From assembly GCA_028714255.1 (NCBI GenBank), contig JAQTMR010000005.1, positions 62,001 through 126,000 on the forward strand: a DNA stretch of 64,000 bases. Reading direction: 5' to 3'. Positions 35,537 through 45,110 of the stretch are shown here, piece by piece; positions within the stretch are counted from its first letter, which is position 1; every line of letters starts with the position of its first letter. The position numbers and the translations under genes are program-made. The stretch comes from Phycisphaerae bacterium (lineage in GTDB: Bacteria; Planctomycetota; Phycisphaerae; Sedimentisphaerales; Anaerobacaceae). The notes beneath the pieces were generated by a model, which saw only the letters and a program-made list of their open reading frames with translations, ran no database searches and had not been told where the DNA came from.

Positions 35537-37757
35537 GAGGATTGTATCCCTGACGTTGTTTGTAAGTTGTTGTCTTATTTCTGCTGTTTTTGCTGCCGAG
35601 CCGAACGATTACCTTGTACCCGGCAAGTCGGATATATGCGAGGGTAGTTTGTCCAGCTTGCGAGAAGCCTATCAAATCTTTGATGCCGGTTTAAACGATA
35701 CGTCCTGTGCGGATTGTAATACCAACAGAGAGCTTATATTCCTGCATGCGGCGACAAGAACAGCAATGCTGTTCATTGATAACAATGACCTCTCAATAAA
35801 CGATAGTTTCCTCGAAGTGGCGGAAAGGTTTGGCGTGCAGGTTTTGGGGGACTTCTTTGAAGAGCTTGACGTCAACGTGTCGCTAACGGATAACCGCTAC
35901 AAAATACCTGATGGCGCGCCGGATTCTAACGAAATTTCCACCATAGTGCACAACTGGATAGCCGAAATTAACGATGTCAACGGCATCGTTGCTGAGTTGA
36001 ACTCAATCAGCGACTCGCCGTCTGACCGCTTTCGGTTCTTCTTCGAGCCAAATGACACCGGTCTGGAAAACCCCTTGGAAGTGGACTACGGGGAAGTTTT
36101 GATTCTGAAAGGATTGCTGCTGGCCTTCAAGAGCCAATTAGAAGCCAAATTGGCCTATGATGTTTTCGTTGATGTGAATGAAACGCTTTTGCACGAACTT
36201 TTATATGAAGACGGCGTCAATCCTGAAGAACCCAATTTTGCCGAGCTTGCTGCCATCATTGGTATTAGTGATCCCAACAACATCAGTATAAACGATGATT
36301 TTCTCAATCCTTATCCTGATTTATTAAAGGTCTTGCCAACATCCAACTTTCCGGATGTCAATGGAAAAGCTATATTAGCCCAGGTACGACAGGATTGGAT
36401 TGATTCAATAAACTATTACTTTGATGCACTTAATTACATCGTTGCCGAAGACGTGCCGCCGGGTACTGACCCGCAGGAGGACGAGTTTCTTTATATAGAC
36501 CCTGATAGTCAGTTTGTTTTGGACGTAGTCGAAGATAGATTGACTGCTCTGCGGGACTCTCTGCAAAATGACACCATAATAACATACCCGCTTGAAACAA
36601 CCAAAACGTACGACATATACGACGCCAATTCGGTGCATATAGGCCAATTAGCATTGGTGTATAATTTCACCGGTATCGAAGGAGATGATGGTAGTTTAAC
36701 ATTCGTAGATACCAATCTCGCACCTTCGCCATGGGAGGTCGAATGGTTTGGGAGGGAAGATGCAAACCAGATTGAAGTCGAGTTGGAATATTATTCAGAG
36801 AGCGGATGGAAACAAGGATGGCTCGAAGGCACTTTAAGTAATGACGGCAACAGTATAATAGATGCTACATTCGAATACTGGGGTTCTGCTCCACCCTGTA
36901 CAGCTACTTTTTATGAGGTATGGGCTGGCAACACCGACTATACGGCCTATCCGCAGTGGTGGGGGGAATACTTCTTCAACATAGACCAGCAGGACTACAC
37001 AAAGATGGGCGAATCTGATGGTCAAACAAAAACATTCTTTGGTGATTACGCGTTTTATGTCATTGCTGCCAGGCATGAGTTTTTCCTCGATAGCATTCAG
37101 GGCTCTACAGGTGCTTACTACAACTATGGAAGTATTTGGACTGGTAATACCTCCAATGAGCAAAATATCTGGGGGCCTACGGATGGCTGGTATGCCACTG
37201 TTGGTTATCAGGAAAGTTGGACTGCCTTCAGAGGCTTTGTAGCCATTGCCAATCCCGGCGACTGGACGAGCATTACCGTTACGTCAGACAGGATTTGCTC
37301 ACCCGGCGATACTCTATACGGGCTATCAGGTCTGCTCATCAGCACCGAAGTTGAAGAAGTAAACATCAATCCAAATCCGATTTTTGGCTCTTCACCGAAT
37401 TACCCCAATCCTGTCAATCCGAGGGACTTACTGCCTCTATTCGACCAGGAAAATATTCCTATAACGTGCACATTCGGCCACGGCTTAGGCAACGATGCGA
37501 CGCTCGGCGGAATTCTCCCGGATATGACGCAGCAGGACTGGGCAACATCATTCGACCTTGGTTTTCTCCAGGGTGACTCCGATACCGATTGTGATGTGGA
37601 CTTTACTGACTATGCTGTTCTTGCTATTCACTGGCTGAATCAAAATTGCACAGAAACAGATTGGTGTGACAAGGCTGATATTGACCAGAGCGGTGAGGTA
37701 GATATTTTCGACCTTTATATTTTTGCCGACAACTGGCTCGAAGGTGCTGGTGGATAA
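35529..37757 (+). CDS. Secreted protein with C-terminal dockerin-like repeat
   Basis: Residues 1-22 are a Sec signal peptide ending AVFA-AE. The N-terminal 350 residues are acidic and helical with repeated NDPN-like turns. A beta-rich central part follows, with DYTAYPQWWGEYFF and many Trp/Tyr residues. The last 60 residues form a dockerin-I-like pair of calcium-loop repeats: GDSDTDCDVDFTDYAVLA and KADIDQSGEVDIFDLYIFA, each followed by a W-L motif. Such domains are abundant in planctomycetes but usually without a cellulosome. The central fold is unknown to me. It overlaps the lptC-like gene, suggesting the two belong to one envelope function. Confidence 0.75.
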   Translation: MVKRIVSLTLFVSCCLISAVFAAEPNDYLVPGKSDICEGSLSSLREAYQIFDAGLNDTSCADCNTNRELIFLHAATRTAMLFIDNNDLSINDSFLEVAERFGVQVLGDFFEELDVNVSLTDNRYKIPDGAPDSNEISTIVHNWIAEINDVNGIVAELNSISDSPSDRFRFFFEPNDTGLENPLEVDYGEVLILKGLLLAFKSQLEAKLAYDVFVDVNETLLHELLYEDGVNPEEPNFAELAAIIGISDPNNISINDDFLNPYPDLLKVLPTSNFPDVNGKAILAQVRQDWIDSINYYFDALNYIVAEDVPPGTDPQEDEFLYIDPDSQFVLDVVEDRLTALRDSLQNDTIITYPLETTKTYDIYDANSVHIGQLALVYNFTGIEGDDGSLTFVDTNLAPSPWEVEWFGREDANQIEVELEYYSESGWKQGWLEGTLSNDGNSIIDATFEYWGSAPPCTATFYEVWAGNTDYTAYPQWWGEYFFNIDQQDYTKMGESDGQTKTFFGDYAFYVIAARHEFFLDSIQGSTGAYYNYGSIWTGNTSNEQNIWGPTDGWYATVGYQESWTAFRGFVAIANPGDWTSITVTSDRICSPGDTLYGLSGLLISTEVEEVNINPNPIFGSSPNYPNPVNPRDLLPLFDQENIPITCTFGHGLGNDATLGGILPDMTQQDWATSFDLGFLQGDSDTDCDVDFTDYAVLAIHWLNQNCTETDWCDKADIDQSGEVDIFDLYIFADNWLEGAGG

Positions 37758-37833
37758 TCACATTTGTTTCTAAGTAGTTTTTGAATATTTCTGCATAGTT
37801 TTTGTAAGTTTTGGTATGGTTTTCCATCCCAAA

Positions 37834-40413
37834 TTATGTTTTTTCGAAAGTGAATCTATGCGCGTCAGCATCGATTTTTATCGTATCCCCATCGACAAAT
37901 TTCCCCGCCAAAAGCTCACCGGCAAGCGGGTTCTCCAATCGCTGTTGAATCGTCCGCTTCAATGGCCTTGCGCCGAAAACCGGGTCATAGCCCTCGTCCA
38001 TAATCTGCTGACGGGCATTGTCCGTGAATTCAACCCCAATTTTGCGTGCGTTCATACGTTCCCGCAGATAATTCAGCTGGATATCGACAATCTTTTTTAA
38101 ATCCTCTTTTTTGAGCATATGAAAAACGATTACCTCGTCAATACGATTCAGAAACTCCGGCTTGAATACCTGTTTGAGCACGTCTTTAACATGTGCCTCG
38201 ATTTCCCAGTCGGCGCCGTCTTCTTCCGTCAGCTCCTGAATTTGCTGGCTTGCGATGTTGCTGGTCATAATGATGACCGTGTTTTTGAAGTCCACCGTTC
38301 GGCCCTTGCCGTCGGTTAGTCGGCCATCGTCGAAAACCTGCAGCAGCACATTGAAAACATCCGGATGTGCCTTTTCAATTTCATCTAACAGTACCACCGA
38401 ATATGGCTTGCGACGAACAGCTTCCGTTAATCTGCCGCCTTCTTCGTAACCGACATACCCGGGCGGCGAACCGATTAGCCTCGCGACCGAATGCGGCTCC
38501 ATAAACTCGCTCATATCTATCCGAATCATAGCGTTCTGGTCGTTAAACAGAAAATCAGCAAGCGATTTGGATAGTTCTGTTTTGCCTACACCCGTAGGCC
38601 CGAGGAATAGAAATGAACCTATCGGCCGGTTCGGGTCGCCCAGGCCTGCCCGGTTCCGCCGTACCGCATTGCTAAGTGCCGCGACCGCCTCTTTCTGCCC
38701 GACTACTCTTTTAGCCAGCCCCTGCTCCATCTTTATTAACCGCTCACGCTCACCGCTCAACAGCCTTACAATAGGTATCCCCGTCCATTTGGAAACTACC
38801 TCTGCGATTTGCTCTTCGGTCACTTCGTTCTGGATTATGCTTTTCTTGGCTTTGGAAAGCTGTTCCTCTTTTTCCTCTAACTCCTTTTTAAGTTCCGCTA
38901 TCGTGCCGTATTTCAAACGAGCAGCTGCTTCCAGTTCGCCTTTGCGCTGTGCGTTCTCGAACTGGTTTTGAGCGTCCTCGATTTTCTGCTTCAACTCTTT
39001 TATCTGGTCGATTTCACCCTTTGCCGTTTCCCACTGGGCCGTCAGTTTCTTGTCCTGCTCCTGTAATTGGGCCAATTGCTTGTCGGTAATTTTCAGCCGT
39101 TCTTTGCTCGCAGCGTCGCTTTCTTTTTTCAATGCCTCGCGTTCGATTTGCAATTGAATTATCTTCCTGCGAATATCGTCCAGCTCTGCTGGCAGCGAAT
39201 CATTCTCAATCCGCAGCTTCGAAGCCGACTCGTCAATCAAATCTATCGCCTTATCGGGCAGCCAGCGGTCGGCAATATACCTGTTCGACAGCGTAGCCGC
39301 CGCCACAAGCGCAGAATCCGTAATCCGAACGCCGTGATGGGTATCGTAGCGGTCCTTCAAACCCCGCAGAATCGCTATCGTCTCCTCTACGCTCGGCGGG
39401 TCAACCACAATAGGCTGGAATCGCCTTTCGAGCGCAGCGTCTTTCTCTATGTATTTTCGATATTCGTCAATCGTAGTTGCGCCGATACACCGCAACTCCC
39501 CTCGCGCAAGCGTAGGCTTCAGCAGATTACCCGCATCGACCGCGCCCTCCGCCTTGCCTGCCCCGACTACGGTGTGCAATTCGTCTATAAAAAGTATTAT
39601 TTCACCCTTGGCGTTGACGACTTCTTTCAGTACTGCTTTCAGCCTGTCTTCGAATTCGCCCCTGAATTTCGTACCCGCTATCAATGCCCCCATATCCAGC
39701 GCGATAATCCTTTTATTCTTCAATCCGGCGGGAACGTCACCTGCGATTATCCGCTGCGCAAGGCCTTCGACAATCGCCGTTTTGCCTACGCCGGGTTCGC
39801 CTATTAGCACAGGGTTATTTTTCGTCCGCCGGTTAAGCACCTGCATACATCGCCGAATCTCTTCGTCCCTGCCGATAACCGGGTCGAGCTTTCCCTTCTG
39901 CGCCATCTCCAAAAGGTCAATCCCGTATCGCTCCAGCGATTTGTATTTGCCTTCCGGATTTGGGTCGGTTATCTTTTCTCCCCCACGAATCTCTTTTAAT
40001 GCGTTTTCAACCTGTTCAGGTTCGATTGAATTGAGCCGTAAAATCTCCTTCGCGTCACTCTGCACCGAAGCCAGGGAAATAAACAAATGCTCCACGCCAA
40101 GATACTCATCCCCCATTTTGTCAGCTCGATTTTGAGCGTCTAATACTATCTGATTAAAAGACGGGTCTGGCATCATCCCGCCGCTGCCTTTACCTTGTGG
40201 CAGCCTGCCGAGTTCATTTTCTGTCATATCTTTCAGACGGGAGATATTAGCGCCCATTTTTTTAAGCACCATAACCACAACGCCGGCGTCGTCACTTAAG
40301 ATAGCGCTTAATAAATGCAGTGCCGACAGGATGGTATGCGACTTAGCCATCGCGGTTTGCTGTGCGGTAGCTAACGCCTCCTGCGCTTTTAATGTGAATT
40401 TATCGAATTTCAT
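37834..40413 (-). CDS. clpB: ATP-dependent disaggregase ClpB
   Basis: The 859-residue protein has the full ClpB order. A double Clp-N domain ([14 protein letters not shown]) is followed by NBD1 with GEPGVGKT and [12 protein letters not shown], a long Glu/Lys-rich coiled-coil middle domain (about residues 410-530), and NBD2 with [28 protein letters not shown] and a C-terminal D2 small domain. It rescues aggregated proteins with DnaK. The ATG is preceded by a GGGAAGAAAGGG stretch. No CIRCE element or heat-shock promoter is evident in the first 100 bases upstream. It converges on the dockerin-like gene. Confidence 0.97.
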   Translation of the reverse strand: MKFDKFTLKAQEALATAQQTAMAKSHTILSALHLLSAILSDDAGVVVMVLKKMGANISRLKDMTENELGRLPQGKGSGGMMPDPSFNQIVLDAQNRADKMGDEYLGVEHLFISLASVQSDAKEILRLNSIEPEQVENALKEIRGGEKITDPNPEGKYKSLERYGIDLLEMAQKGKLDPVIGRDEEIRRCMQVLNRRTKNNPVLIGEPGVGKTAIVEGLAQRIIAGDVPAGLKNKRIIALDMGALIAGTKFRGEFEDRLKAVLKEVVNAKGEIILFIDELHTVVGAGKAEGAVDAGNLLKPTLARGELRCIGATTIDEYRKYIEKDAALERRFQPIVVDPPSVEETIAILRGLKDRYDTHHGVRITDSALVAAATLSNRYIADRWLPDKAIDLIDESASKLRIENDSLPAELDDIRRKIIQLQIEREALKKESDAASKERLKITDKQLAQLQEQDKKLTAQWETAKGEIDQIKELKQKIEDAQNQFENAQRKGELEAAARLKYGTIAELKKELEEKEEQLSKAKKSIIQNEVTEEQIAEVVSKWTGIPIVRLLSGERERLIKMEQGLAKRVVGQKEAVAALSNAVRRNRAGLGDPNRPIGSFLFLGPTGVGKTELSKSLADFLFNDQNAMIRIDMSEFMEPHSVARLIGSPPGYVGYEEGGRLTEAVRRKPYSVVLLDEIEKAHPDVFNVLLQVFDDGRLTDGKGRTVDFKNTVIIMTSNIASQQIQELTEEDGADWEIEAHVKDVLKQVFKPEFLNRIDEVIVFHMLKKEDLKKIVDIQLNYLRERMNARKIGVEFTDNARQQIMDEGYDPVFGARPLKRTIQQRLENPLAGELLAGKFVDGDTIKIDADAHRFTFEKT

Positions 40414-40898
40414 AGCTTAAACCCTTTCTTCCCTTTGTCATTCCCGCGCAAGCGGGAATCCACAATCTATACAGATTATGTGCAAACCCCGTGCCCAGAC
40501 AAGTTAAAATTGTAAACCTTGTAATAACAAGCAGTTACATCCTCCTGCCTGCTGTGTTCTGTCTCCTGTCTTCTGATTTGCTGTGCCACTTTGGCAGGGT
40601 TGCAGAGCCGCAGGACGCTCGCCCGGCGTAGCCTTGGCGAAGTCGGGTAAGTCCGCGGTCAATAAAAATGGTCATTGCGAGCGCAGCGCGGCAATCTCAA
40701 AACGTTTAGCCCCTCGGCCCGCCGAGGGGTTATCTTTCGGCGGGTCACTTAACTTTACATCGAATCTTGTTTAGCAGTCGCCGGCCTGCCGCGGCACCAT
40801 TTATGGGTGACGGGCACGGCGGCTCATTACCAATTCCGCCCAATCCGAAAGCCCGCCGGTTTATCCGGCGGGTTATTTCTAATTTTCGTCGTTGGAAT
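40414..40898. repeat. Gene-free stretch with palindromic and dispersed repeats
   Basis: No supported gene lies here. ATTCCCGC-GCAA-GCGGGAAT (40440-40459) is a perfect 8-bp inverted repeat of a type common in REP-like elements. GTCATTGCGAGCGCAGCGCG (from 40672) belongs to a dispersed motif seen in many genomes, often mis-called as coding. CCCCTCGG-cccg-CCGAGGGG near 40711-40730 is another perfect hairpin. Confidence 0.6.
40852..40872 (-). terminator. Hairpin after the small membrane-protein gene
   Basis: CCCGCCGG-tttat-CCGGCGGG is a perfect 8-bp stem. On the minus strand it comes about 27 bases after the stop of the gene at 40899-41327 and is followed by CTTTCGG, a weak U-tract. It could also serve transcription on the plus strand, where TTATTTCTAATTTT follows. 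Confidence 0.55.
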
Positions 40899-41327
40899 TT
40901 ATCCGCTCAAGGCAACTATAAACCAAAAAAGTGCGAACCCGCAATAAACTATACGAAATGCCCAGTTAGTTGGACCAAACCAAAAGGGACGATGTTTTGG
41001 AAGTCGAGAGAACGCATCAAATCCTATTTCTTTCTCGAGTTCTTGTGCTCGACAAAAGAAGTTACTTGCAAGATAAGCGTGGCTTTCTTCAACAAACCAG
41101 AGAAGAAATGCGACTAAGCTTGCCAAAAACTTAAGAATTGTCAAAAGAGACTCATCGGGTCTATCTTTGCCAAATAGGAAATATGCAAAACCAGACATCA
41201 GTGCAAAGAAAATAGATATTTGGGCAAGCTGGACGCCACCGGAGTATTTGCAGAAGTCAATACAGGTTATATACTCTAACTTTTTGTCAGGGTCTTGTGT
41301 TTGACTATTTTGTTGTAATTCTGGCAT
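40899..41327 (-). CDS. Small integral membrane protein, unknown function
   Basis: This 142-residue protein has a hydrophilic N-terminus, then hydrophobic segments around ISIFFALMSGFAYFLF, LASLVAFLLWFVEE and a final FRIVYCGFALFWFIVALSG, giving three to four membrane spans. GGAGAA stands seven bases before the ATG, which supports a real gene. An open frame on the opposite strand is its shadow. I recognise no family. It lies alone between clpB and the repeat-rich region. Confidence 0.65.
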   Translation of the reverse strand: MPELQQNSQTQDPDKKLEYITCIDFCKYSGGVQLAQISIFFALMSGFAYFLFGKDRPDESLLTILKFLASLVAFLLWFVEESHAYLASNFFCRAQELEKEIGFDAFSRLPKHRPFWFGPTNWAFRIVYCGFALFWFIVALSG

Positions 41328-41860
41328 TATTATTTCTCCTATTGAATTGACTTATAATTTTATCCAAACTCCATCTTTTTACAACACCAAAATTTCATGC
41401 GTAATCAGCGATGCAATCAAAAACATATCTGCCTGCACACCAAAAACAGATGGTTTAATAAATTTTTTACTTCTATCCACATAACTATTTATAAGTTTTT
41501 CGGAGACGAAAACCCCGTTATTTTCACTCCAATCGCGCATCTCCGCCATATTAAGGAGGAGGTCTGTTTATGAAACGTGAAATGCCATTTAACCAATTAA
41601 CACTGTTTACAATTTATTTCTCTGTGCCCTCTGTGGCCAAAAATAACAGTGTTAATCAGTGTAAATCCGTGTCTAAAAAATCTCTGCGCCCTCTGCGTTC
41701 TCTGCGGTTAATTTTTCAATCAAAACCGCAGCAGCAAAAATGCTTGCCCGCCTGCAGCGAATTTATGTTGGCAGGGGGGCGGTAATCTGATAACCTTACA
41801 AATAATCAATAATAAATCATAAATAATAAATAAGCCTATACGAAGTAAGGCGTTACACGG
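41328..41860. other. Intergenic stretch without a supported gene
   Basis: The first 190 bases are AT-rich upstream sequence of the membrane-protein gene. The rest is the dispersed repeat described at 41521-41730, followed by AT-rich sequence with short direct repeats (AATAATAAATCATAAATAATAAATAA type) just before the RNase HII-like gene. Confidence 0.5.
41521..41730 (+). repeat. Dispersed repeat, copy 1 (partner in inverted orientation at 47690-47880)
   Basis: Bases 41522-41550 (TTTCACTCCAATCGCGCATC and onward) and 41562-41634 (from TTTATGAAACGTGAAATGCC) recur almost unchanged on the minus strand at 47880-47700. After the shared core both copies trail into degenerate tandem-like text (CTCTGTGCCCTCTGTGG; CCGTGTTAATC). 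An open frame starting MKREMPFNQLTLF runs through this copy, but its downstream part consists of repeat text and is probably not a gene. Confidence 0.75.
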
Positions 41861-42820
41861 ATGGCAGTTTTGGCAGGGATTGATGAAGCGGGATTCGGGC
41901 CGATACTCGGGCCTTTGGTCGTATCGTCGAGCGTATTTTCAATTCCTGATGATTTACTTACAGCTGACCTCTGGCGGATTTTAAGAAATAGCGTCGCCGA
42001 TACGCGAAAACATCTTGCCGGCCGACTGCTCGTCACCGACAGCAAAAAGGCATACAGCAAACAAAAGGGAATCAAGCACCTCCAAAGAACCGTCCTTGCC
42101 TGCCTTGATTGTCTCGGCGCGAATCCAGCCACTTTGACCGAATTGTTGTCACTGCTGTCGCCCGGCTGTATCGAGAGATTAAGAGATTGTCCCTGGCACA
42201 AGGATATTGATGATTATCGCCTCTCGGCTGATGCTGCGGACGTAGCATTAGCATCATCGGTATTGAAAGATAACCTTGCATCGAACGGCATAGAACTATT
42301 GGGGCTTAAAAGCTGTTGTCTGGATGTCGCGTATTACAATGATATGGTGACATCCGTGAAAAACAAATCAAACGTTCTTTTTACCGCTGTCTCGCAGCTT
42401 ATAAAAAATGCTTTCGATAACTTCCCAAGTGACAACCTGCAGGTCATAACAGACAGGCAGGGCGGCAGAACGAGGTATCAAAGGAGTCTGGAGCGAATGT
42501 TTCCGGATATGGGATTGAAGATCCTCAAAGAGGACGCCAAGACCAGCAGCTATGAATTAACAGCCGATGGCAGGCAGATGCGGTTGCATTTTGTAGTCGG
42601 GGCCGACAGCAGGTTTCTGCCGGTCTCTTTAGCGTCAATGGTCAGCAAATATATCAGGGAGCTTTTGATTGACAATATGAACCATTATTTCACCGGCCTT
42701 GTGCCGGAGTTGAAACCAACCGCGGGTTACTGGAAAGACGGCCTGCGTTTTATTGAAGACCTGAAAAGGAATACCCCACACGTTACGTTTGACAGCAATC
42801 AGCTAATTCGCTGCCGATGA
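41861..42820 (+). CDS. Divergent ribonuclease HII-like protein
   Basis: The start VLAGIDEAGFGPILGPLVVS matches the GIDEAGRGPxxGPVV block of RNase HII, with Asp8 and Glu9 as the first catalytic acids. VTDSKKAYSKQK (Asp60) matches the DSKKL block. VITDRQGG (Asp198) and VSLASMVSKYIREL (from 255) fit the VDG and SxAAAS-x-x-AK-x-TRD blocks. It is 319 residues, about 110 longer than typical, with inserts between the blocks. The Arg of the GRG motif, which reads the RNA-DNA junction, is Phe here (GFG). The role may therefore differ from ordinary RNase HII. The gene is monocistronic. Confidence 0.65.
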   Translation: MAVLAGIDEAGFGPILGPLVVSSSVFSIPDDLLTADLWRILRNSVADTRKHLAGRLLVTDSKKAYSKQKGIKHLQRTVLACLDCLGANPATLTELLSLLSPGCIERLRDCPWHKDIDDYRLSADAADVALASSVLKDNLASNGIELLGLKSCCLDVAYYNDMVTSVKNKSNVLFTAVSQLIKNAFDNFPSDNLQVITDRQGGRTRYQRSLERMFPDMGLKILKEDAKTSSYELTADGRQMRLHFVVGADSRFLPVSLASMVSKYIRELLIDNMNHYFTGLVPELKPTAGYWKDGLRFIEDLKRNTPHVTFDSNQLIRCR

Positions 42821-42840
42821 TGCTGTTATTTGTCCTTTGA

Positions 42841-43197
42841 CTAATTCGCTGTGCCGGCCAGACCGCCAGACTTCACAGCCGACATAGCGGCGAAGCGGTC
42901 GTCAACGAAATCGAAGACCTTATCAAGACCAGCTACCGTAAAGATGTATTTGGTCATAACAGCAACGTTGCAGAGAACAAGCTGGCGTCCGCGCTCCTGT
43001 AGCAAATTGCGCAATATCATCAGATTACTAATGCTCGCGGATGTTACCAGTTCTACTCTGAAGAAATCGATAACTACATCGCAGTCGCTTTTGGCAAGGA
43101 CGGTTTCGTTCAGTTGATTGAGTTCACTTCCTATTTGCGGCTCTTTAGACGGCAAATCGACGAAAAGAACGTCTTTTGAAAATTGTTGTATAGCCAT
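42841..43197 (-). CDS. STAS-domain protein (anti-sigma-factor-antagonist-like)
   Basis: The 118-residue protein is a single STAS domain. CDVVIDFFRVELVTSASISNLM corresponds to the SpoIIAA D-x-S-x-V-x-x-IDSSGL region; its key stretch is VELVTSASIS, with candidate phosphoacceptor serines. RGRQLVLCNVAVMTKYIFTV is the next strand and helix. It is a clear paralogue of the protein at 45111-45464, sharing FVDLP-x-x-EPQIG and LNE near the start. No anti-sigma kinase is adjacent, so partners must be elsewhere. Confidence 0.82.
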   Translation of the reverse strand: MAIQQFSKDVLFVDLPSKEPQIGSELNQLNETVLAKSDCDVVIDFFRVELVTSASISNLMILRNLLQERGRQLVLCNVAVMTKYIFTVAGLDKVFDFVDDRFAAMSAVKSGGLAGTAN

Positions 43198-43511
43198 TTT
43201 TTAGAATCCAATTATGTTTTTTGCACTTTCCTGACATAGTATTATCGGAGTAGTTTTAGGCCGAATTTAATAAAAAAGCGAAAAAAACGACAAATCCGCT
43301 GTCAGGCAGGTTTAAGCCTTATGAAAGGGGTTTTTTTTGAAGGCACTCTGCCAATATGCCGACAATACCTCAAGAAAAATGAGATTAAGAATTAATCCTT
43401 ATAGCGGGGAATTCCGCACTTTGGCAAGATCCACAGTTCAAGGGGACCTGGAAAGTAAGCTAAGGGAAGGAAGTTTATAAGATGAAGGTAGGGTAGAAAG
43501 GAGAGAACAAG
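43198..43511. other. Divergent intergenic region
   Basis: It separates the divergent STAS and response-regulator genes. A short open frame of 33 codons (43379-43480) has no ribosome-binding site. GGAGAG about ten bases before GTG 43512 is the site for the response regulator. No clear promoter or terminator could be assigned. Confidence 0.4.
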
Positions 43512-43937
43512 GTGCCAGAATTGAAGACACAAGGGTTAGAATTAAAGCCCATATTGCTTATTGAAGATGACAGCATCGATGCCATGACGGTCAAAAGGGC
43601 AGTAAATGAGCTGAAGGTCAAGAACAAATTGACCCACTTTACTAATTGTGAGGACGCCCTGGAATATTTGCAAAGCGGTGCTGACAGGGGAGCGTGTGTT
43701 ATCCTGCTCGATTTGAACCTGCCGGGGATGAACGGAGTCGAATTTCTGAAAATAGTAAAAGCTGACGGCGTATTGAGGAATATTCCCGTTGTAATGCTGG
43801 CTGCGTCTCAGCAAGAAGAGGATATCGTCGAAACCTTCAATCTTGGTGTTGCCGGGTACATATTCAAACCTGCTAATACAAAGAAGTTCGAAGAATTTGA
43901 GCCAATTAAGCGGTACTGGACTGTTAATAAGGGATAG
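43512..43937 (+). CDS. Single-domain response regulator (Rcp1/CheY-like)
   Basis: A receiver domain fills the 141-residue protein. It has LLIEDDSIDAMTVKRAV (acidic pocket), VILLDLNLPGMNGVEFL (phospho-Asp in LLDLNLPG), VVMLAASQQEEDIVETF (Thr/Ser position replaced by Ala-Ala-Ser) and GYIFKPANTKKFEEF (conserved Lys). The DSIDA and E-x-x-EPIKRYW ending is typical of Rcp1-like regulators paired with phytochrome or hybrid kinases. There is no output domain and no kinase gene nearby. The start is GTG with AAAGGAG upstream. Confidence 0.9.
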   Translation: MPELKTQGLELKPILLIEDDSIDAMTVKRAVNELKVKNKLTHFTNCEDALEYLQSGADRGACVILLDLNLPGMNGVEFLKIVKADGVLRNIPVVMLAASQQEEDIVETFNLGVAGYIFKPANTKKFEEFEPIKRYWTVNKG

Positions 43938-44007
43938 CAGGCAGATGGTCTTACAATATATGTTGTCAGGCCCTCGTGCGGCAAGTCACGAGCCTGCGAA
44001 ATGCAAA

Positions 44008-44394
44008 ATGAAAGCCAAGCGAAAGGTGCTGATTTGCCTTTTGCTTTTGTCGTATCTGATTGTGGGCAATATTGGATACAACCTGTGGGTGGCCGAAGAA
44101 GGCACTCCTGTTTGGAAGTTATTTACTGTTCCTGTAATTTGCGACCTTTGGGCGATGAGCAAAAATACTGCAACGATGCCCGGAGTAGTAATGGGGATAC
44201 TGTACAGCGACAAGGATTCCTGTGCTTTAATTAACCACGAACACGTTCACGAAGGTGATGTTACAGACGGCGTCAAGATAATCAAAATAGGCAGAGGCGA
44301 AGTTGAATTCGAGAAGGCCGGCCAAAAATGGACGCAAAGAGTGCTGACCAAGCCTAATTCCGCATGGAAGGCAACCGAAATATCCGCGGAATAA
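44008..44394 (+). CDS. Membrane-anchored protein with GspC/PilP-like domain
   Basis: The frame is open from 43843, but ATG 44008 gives an N-terminal membrane anchor (VLICLLLLSYLIVGNIGYNLW) directly after a basic KAKRK. The C-terminal 60 residues, VVMGILYSDKDSCALINH, then HEGDVTDGVKIIKIGRGEVEF and QKWTQRVL, follow the pattern of the homology region of GspC/PilP-type secretion proteins. The protein is 128 residues. No other type II secretion or pilus gene lies in the window. Resemblance is by pattern only. Confidence 0.55.
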   Translation: MKAKRKVLICLLLLSYLIVGNIGYNLWVAEEGTPVWKLFTVPVICDLWAMSKNTATMPGVVMGILYSDKDSCALINHEHVHEGDVTDGVKIIKIGRGEVEFEKAGQKWTQRVLTKPNSAWKATEISAE

Positions 44395-44418
44395 AAAAAG
44401 GGTACATTACCTCTGCTC

Positions 44419-44973
44419 TCATTTCAAAGTTTCCTGCTTTAGCTGCTTTTCAAAAACCTCGTAGCTGTCTTGCCCAAACAAACAGAAAATAATTTTTTCC
44501 AGCCCTGTTTGTCCCTTGAGGTAATCGATAGTTGTCCGCAGCATTATTTTTGCGCACCTTTCGATAGGAAAGCCGAAAATCCCTGTGCTGATTGCAGGAA
44601 ACGAAATGCTTTTGATATTGTTTTCATCAGCCAGCTTCAATGAATTCAGCGTTGCGTTTTTTAACTTTTCATCTTCGTTTCCTTTGCCCATTTTATGGTG
44701 AGCGGAGTCGAACCATTGCGGCCCGACAGCGTGAATCACATATCTTGCTTTCAAATTGCCGCCGGTGGTTTTAACTGCCCCGCCCACGAACGTTCCACCT
44801 GTTTTATTACATTCCTCCTGTATTTTCGGGCCGCCTTTTCTTTTAATTGCCCCGGCCACGCCGCCGCCGAGAATCAGCCGGGCGTTAGCGGCATTGACGA
44901 TTGCCTCGGTTTGCATTTCCGTAATGTCGCCTTCTAAAAGTTCCAGAACGCAATTTGAAATCTTTACTTTCAT
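44419..44973 (-). CDS. Macro-domain protein (ADP-ribose-binding/hydrolase)
   Basis: ELLEGDITEMQTEAIVNAANARLILGGGV is the macro-domain start; its diagnostic parts are GDIT, VNAAN and GGGVAGAI. AKYVIHAVGP-like ARYVIHAVGPQW and ISFPAISTGIFGFP follow, giving the ADP-ribose pocket of the MacroD/YmdB type. These enzymes remove ADP-ribose or O-acetyl-ADP-ribose. The frame is open further upstream, but that extension encodes a dispersed repeat (45006-45028), so ATG 44973 is chosen (184 residues). Confidence 0.92.
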   Translation of the reverse strand: MKVKISNCVLELLEGDITEMQTEAIVNAANARLILGGGVAGAIKRKGGPKIQEECNKTGGTFVGGAVKTTGGNLKARYVIHAVGPQWFDSAHHKMGKGNEDEKLKNATLNSLKLADENNIKSISFPAISTGIFGFPIERCAKIMLRTTIDYLKGQTGLEKIIFCLFGQDSYEVFEKQLKQETLK

Positions 44974-45005
44974 AGTATCCCTCGGTGGTAAGCGGACCTC
45001 TCTTG

Positions 45006-45028
45006 CCTGTCCCGAGCGTAGTCGAGGG
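45006..45028. repeat. Dispersed CCTGTCC...GTAGTCGA motif
   Basis: CCTGTCCCGAGCGTAGTCGA and the next bases match, in either orientation, the motifs at 47419-47448, 47466-47481 and 51659-51687. It lies just upstream of the macro-domain gene. Confidence 0.6.
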
Positions 45029-45110
45029 AAGCATCGTCGAAAGAGTCGAACCATTGGCTGTTTTGAAAAACAATAGCTAAGGACTATTCTCAAAGCAAGC
45101 ACAAATTTGT

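Noticed and set aside
39067-40135. Long plus-strand frames opposite clpB
   Set aside because: They are shadows of the highly conserved clpB nucleotide-binding domain 1 and have no independent support.
40583-41117. Plus-strand frames of 63 and 116 codons
   Set aside because: The first translates the GCGAGCGCAGCG dispersed repeat; the second is largely antisense to the better-supported membrane protein at 40899-41327.
41570-41785. Open frame MKREMPFNQLTLF... with AGGAGG upstream
   Set aside because: Only the first 24 codons are shared with the inverted copy at 47.7 kb; the rest is dispersed-repeat text (CTCTGCGCCCTCTGCG). It is reported as a repeat.
43379-43480. Open frame of 33 codons in the divergent STAS/response-regulator gap
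   Set aside because: No ribosome-binding site, no promoter and no recognisable sequence.
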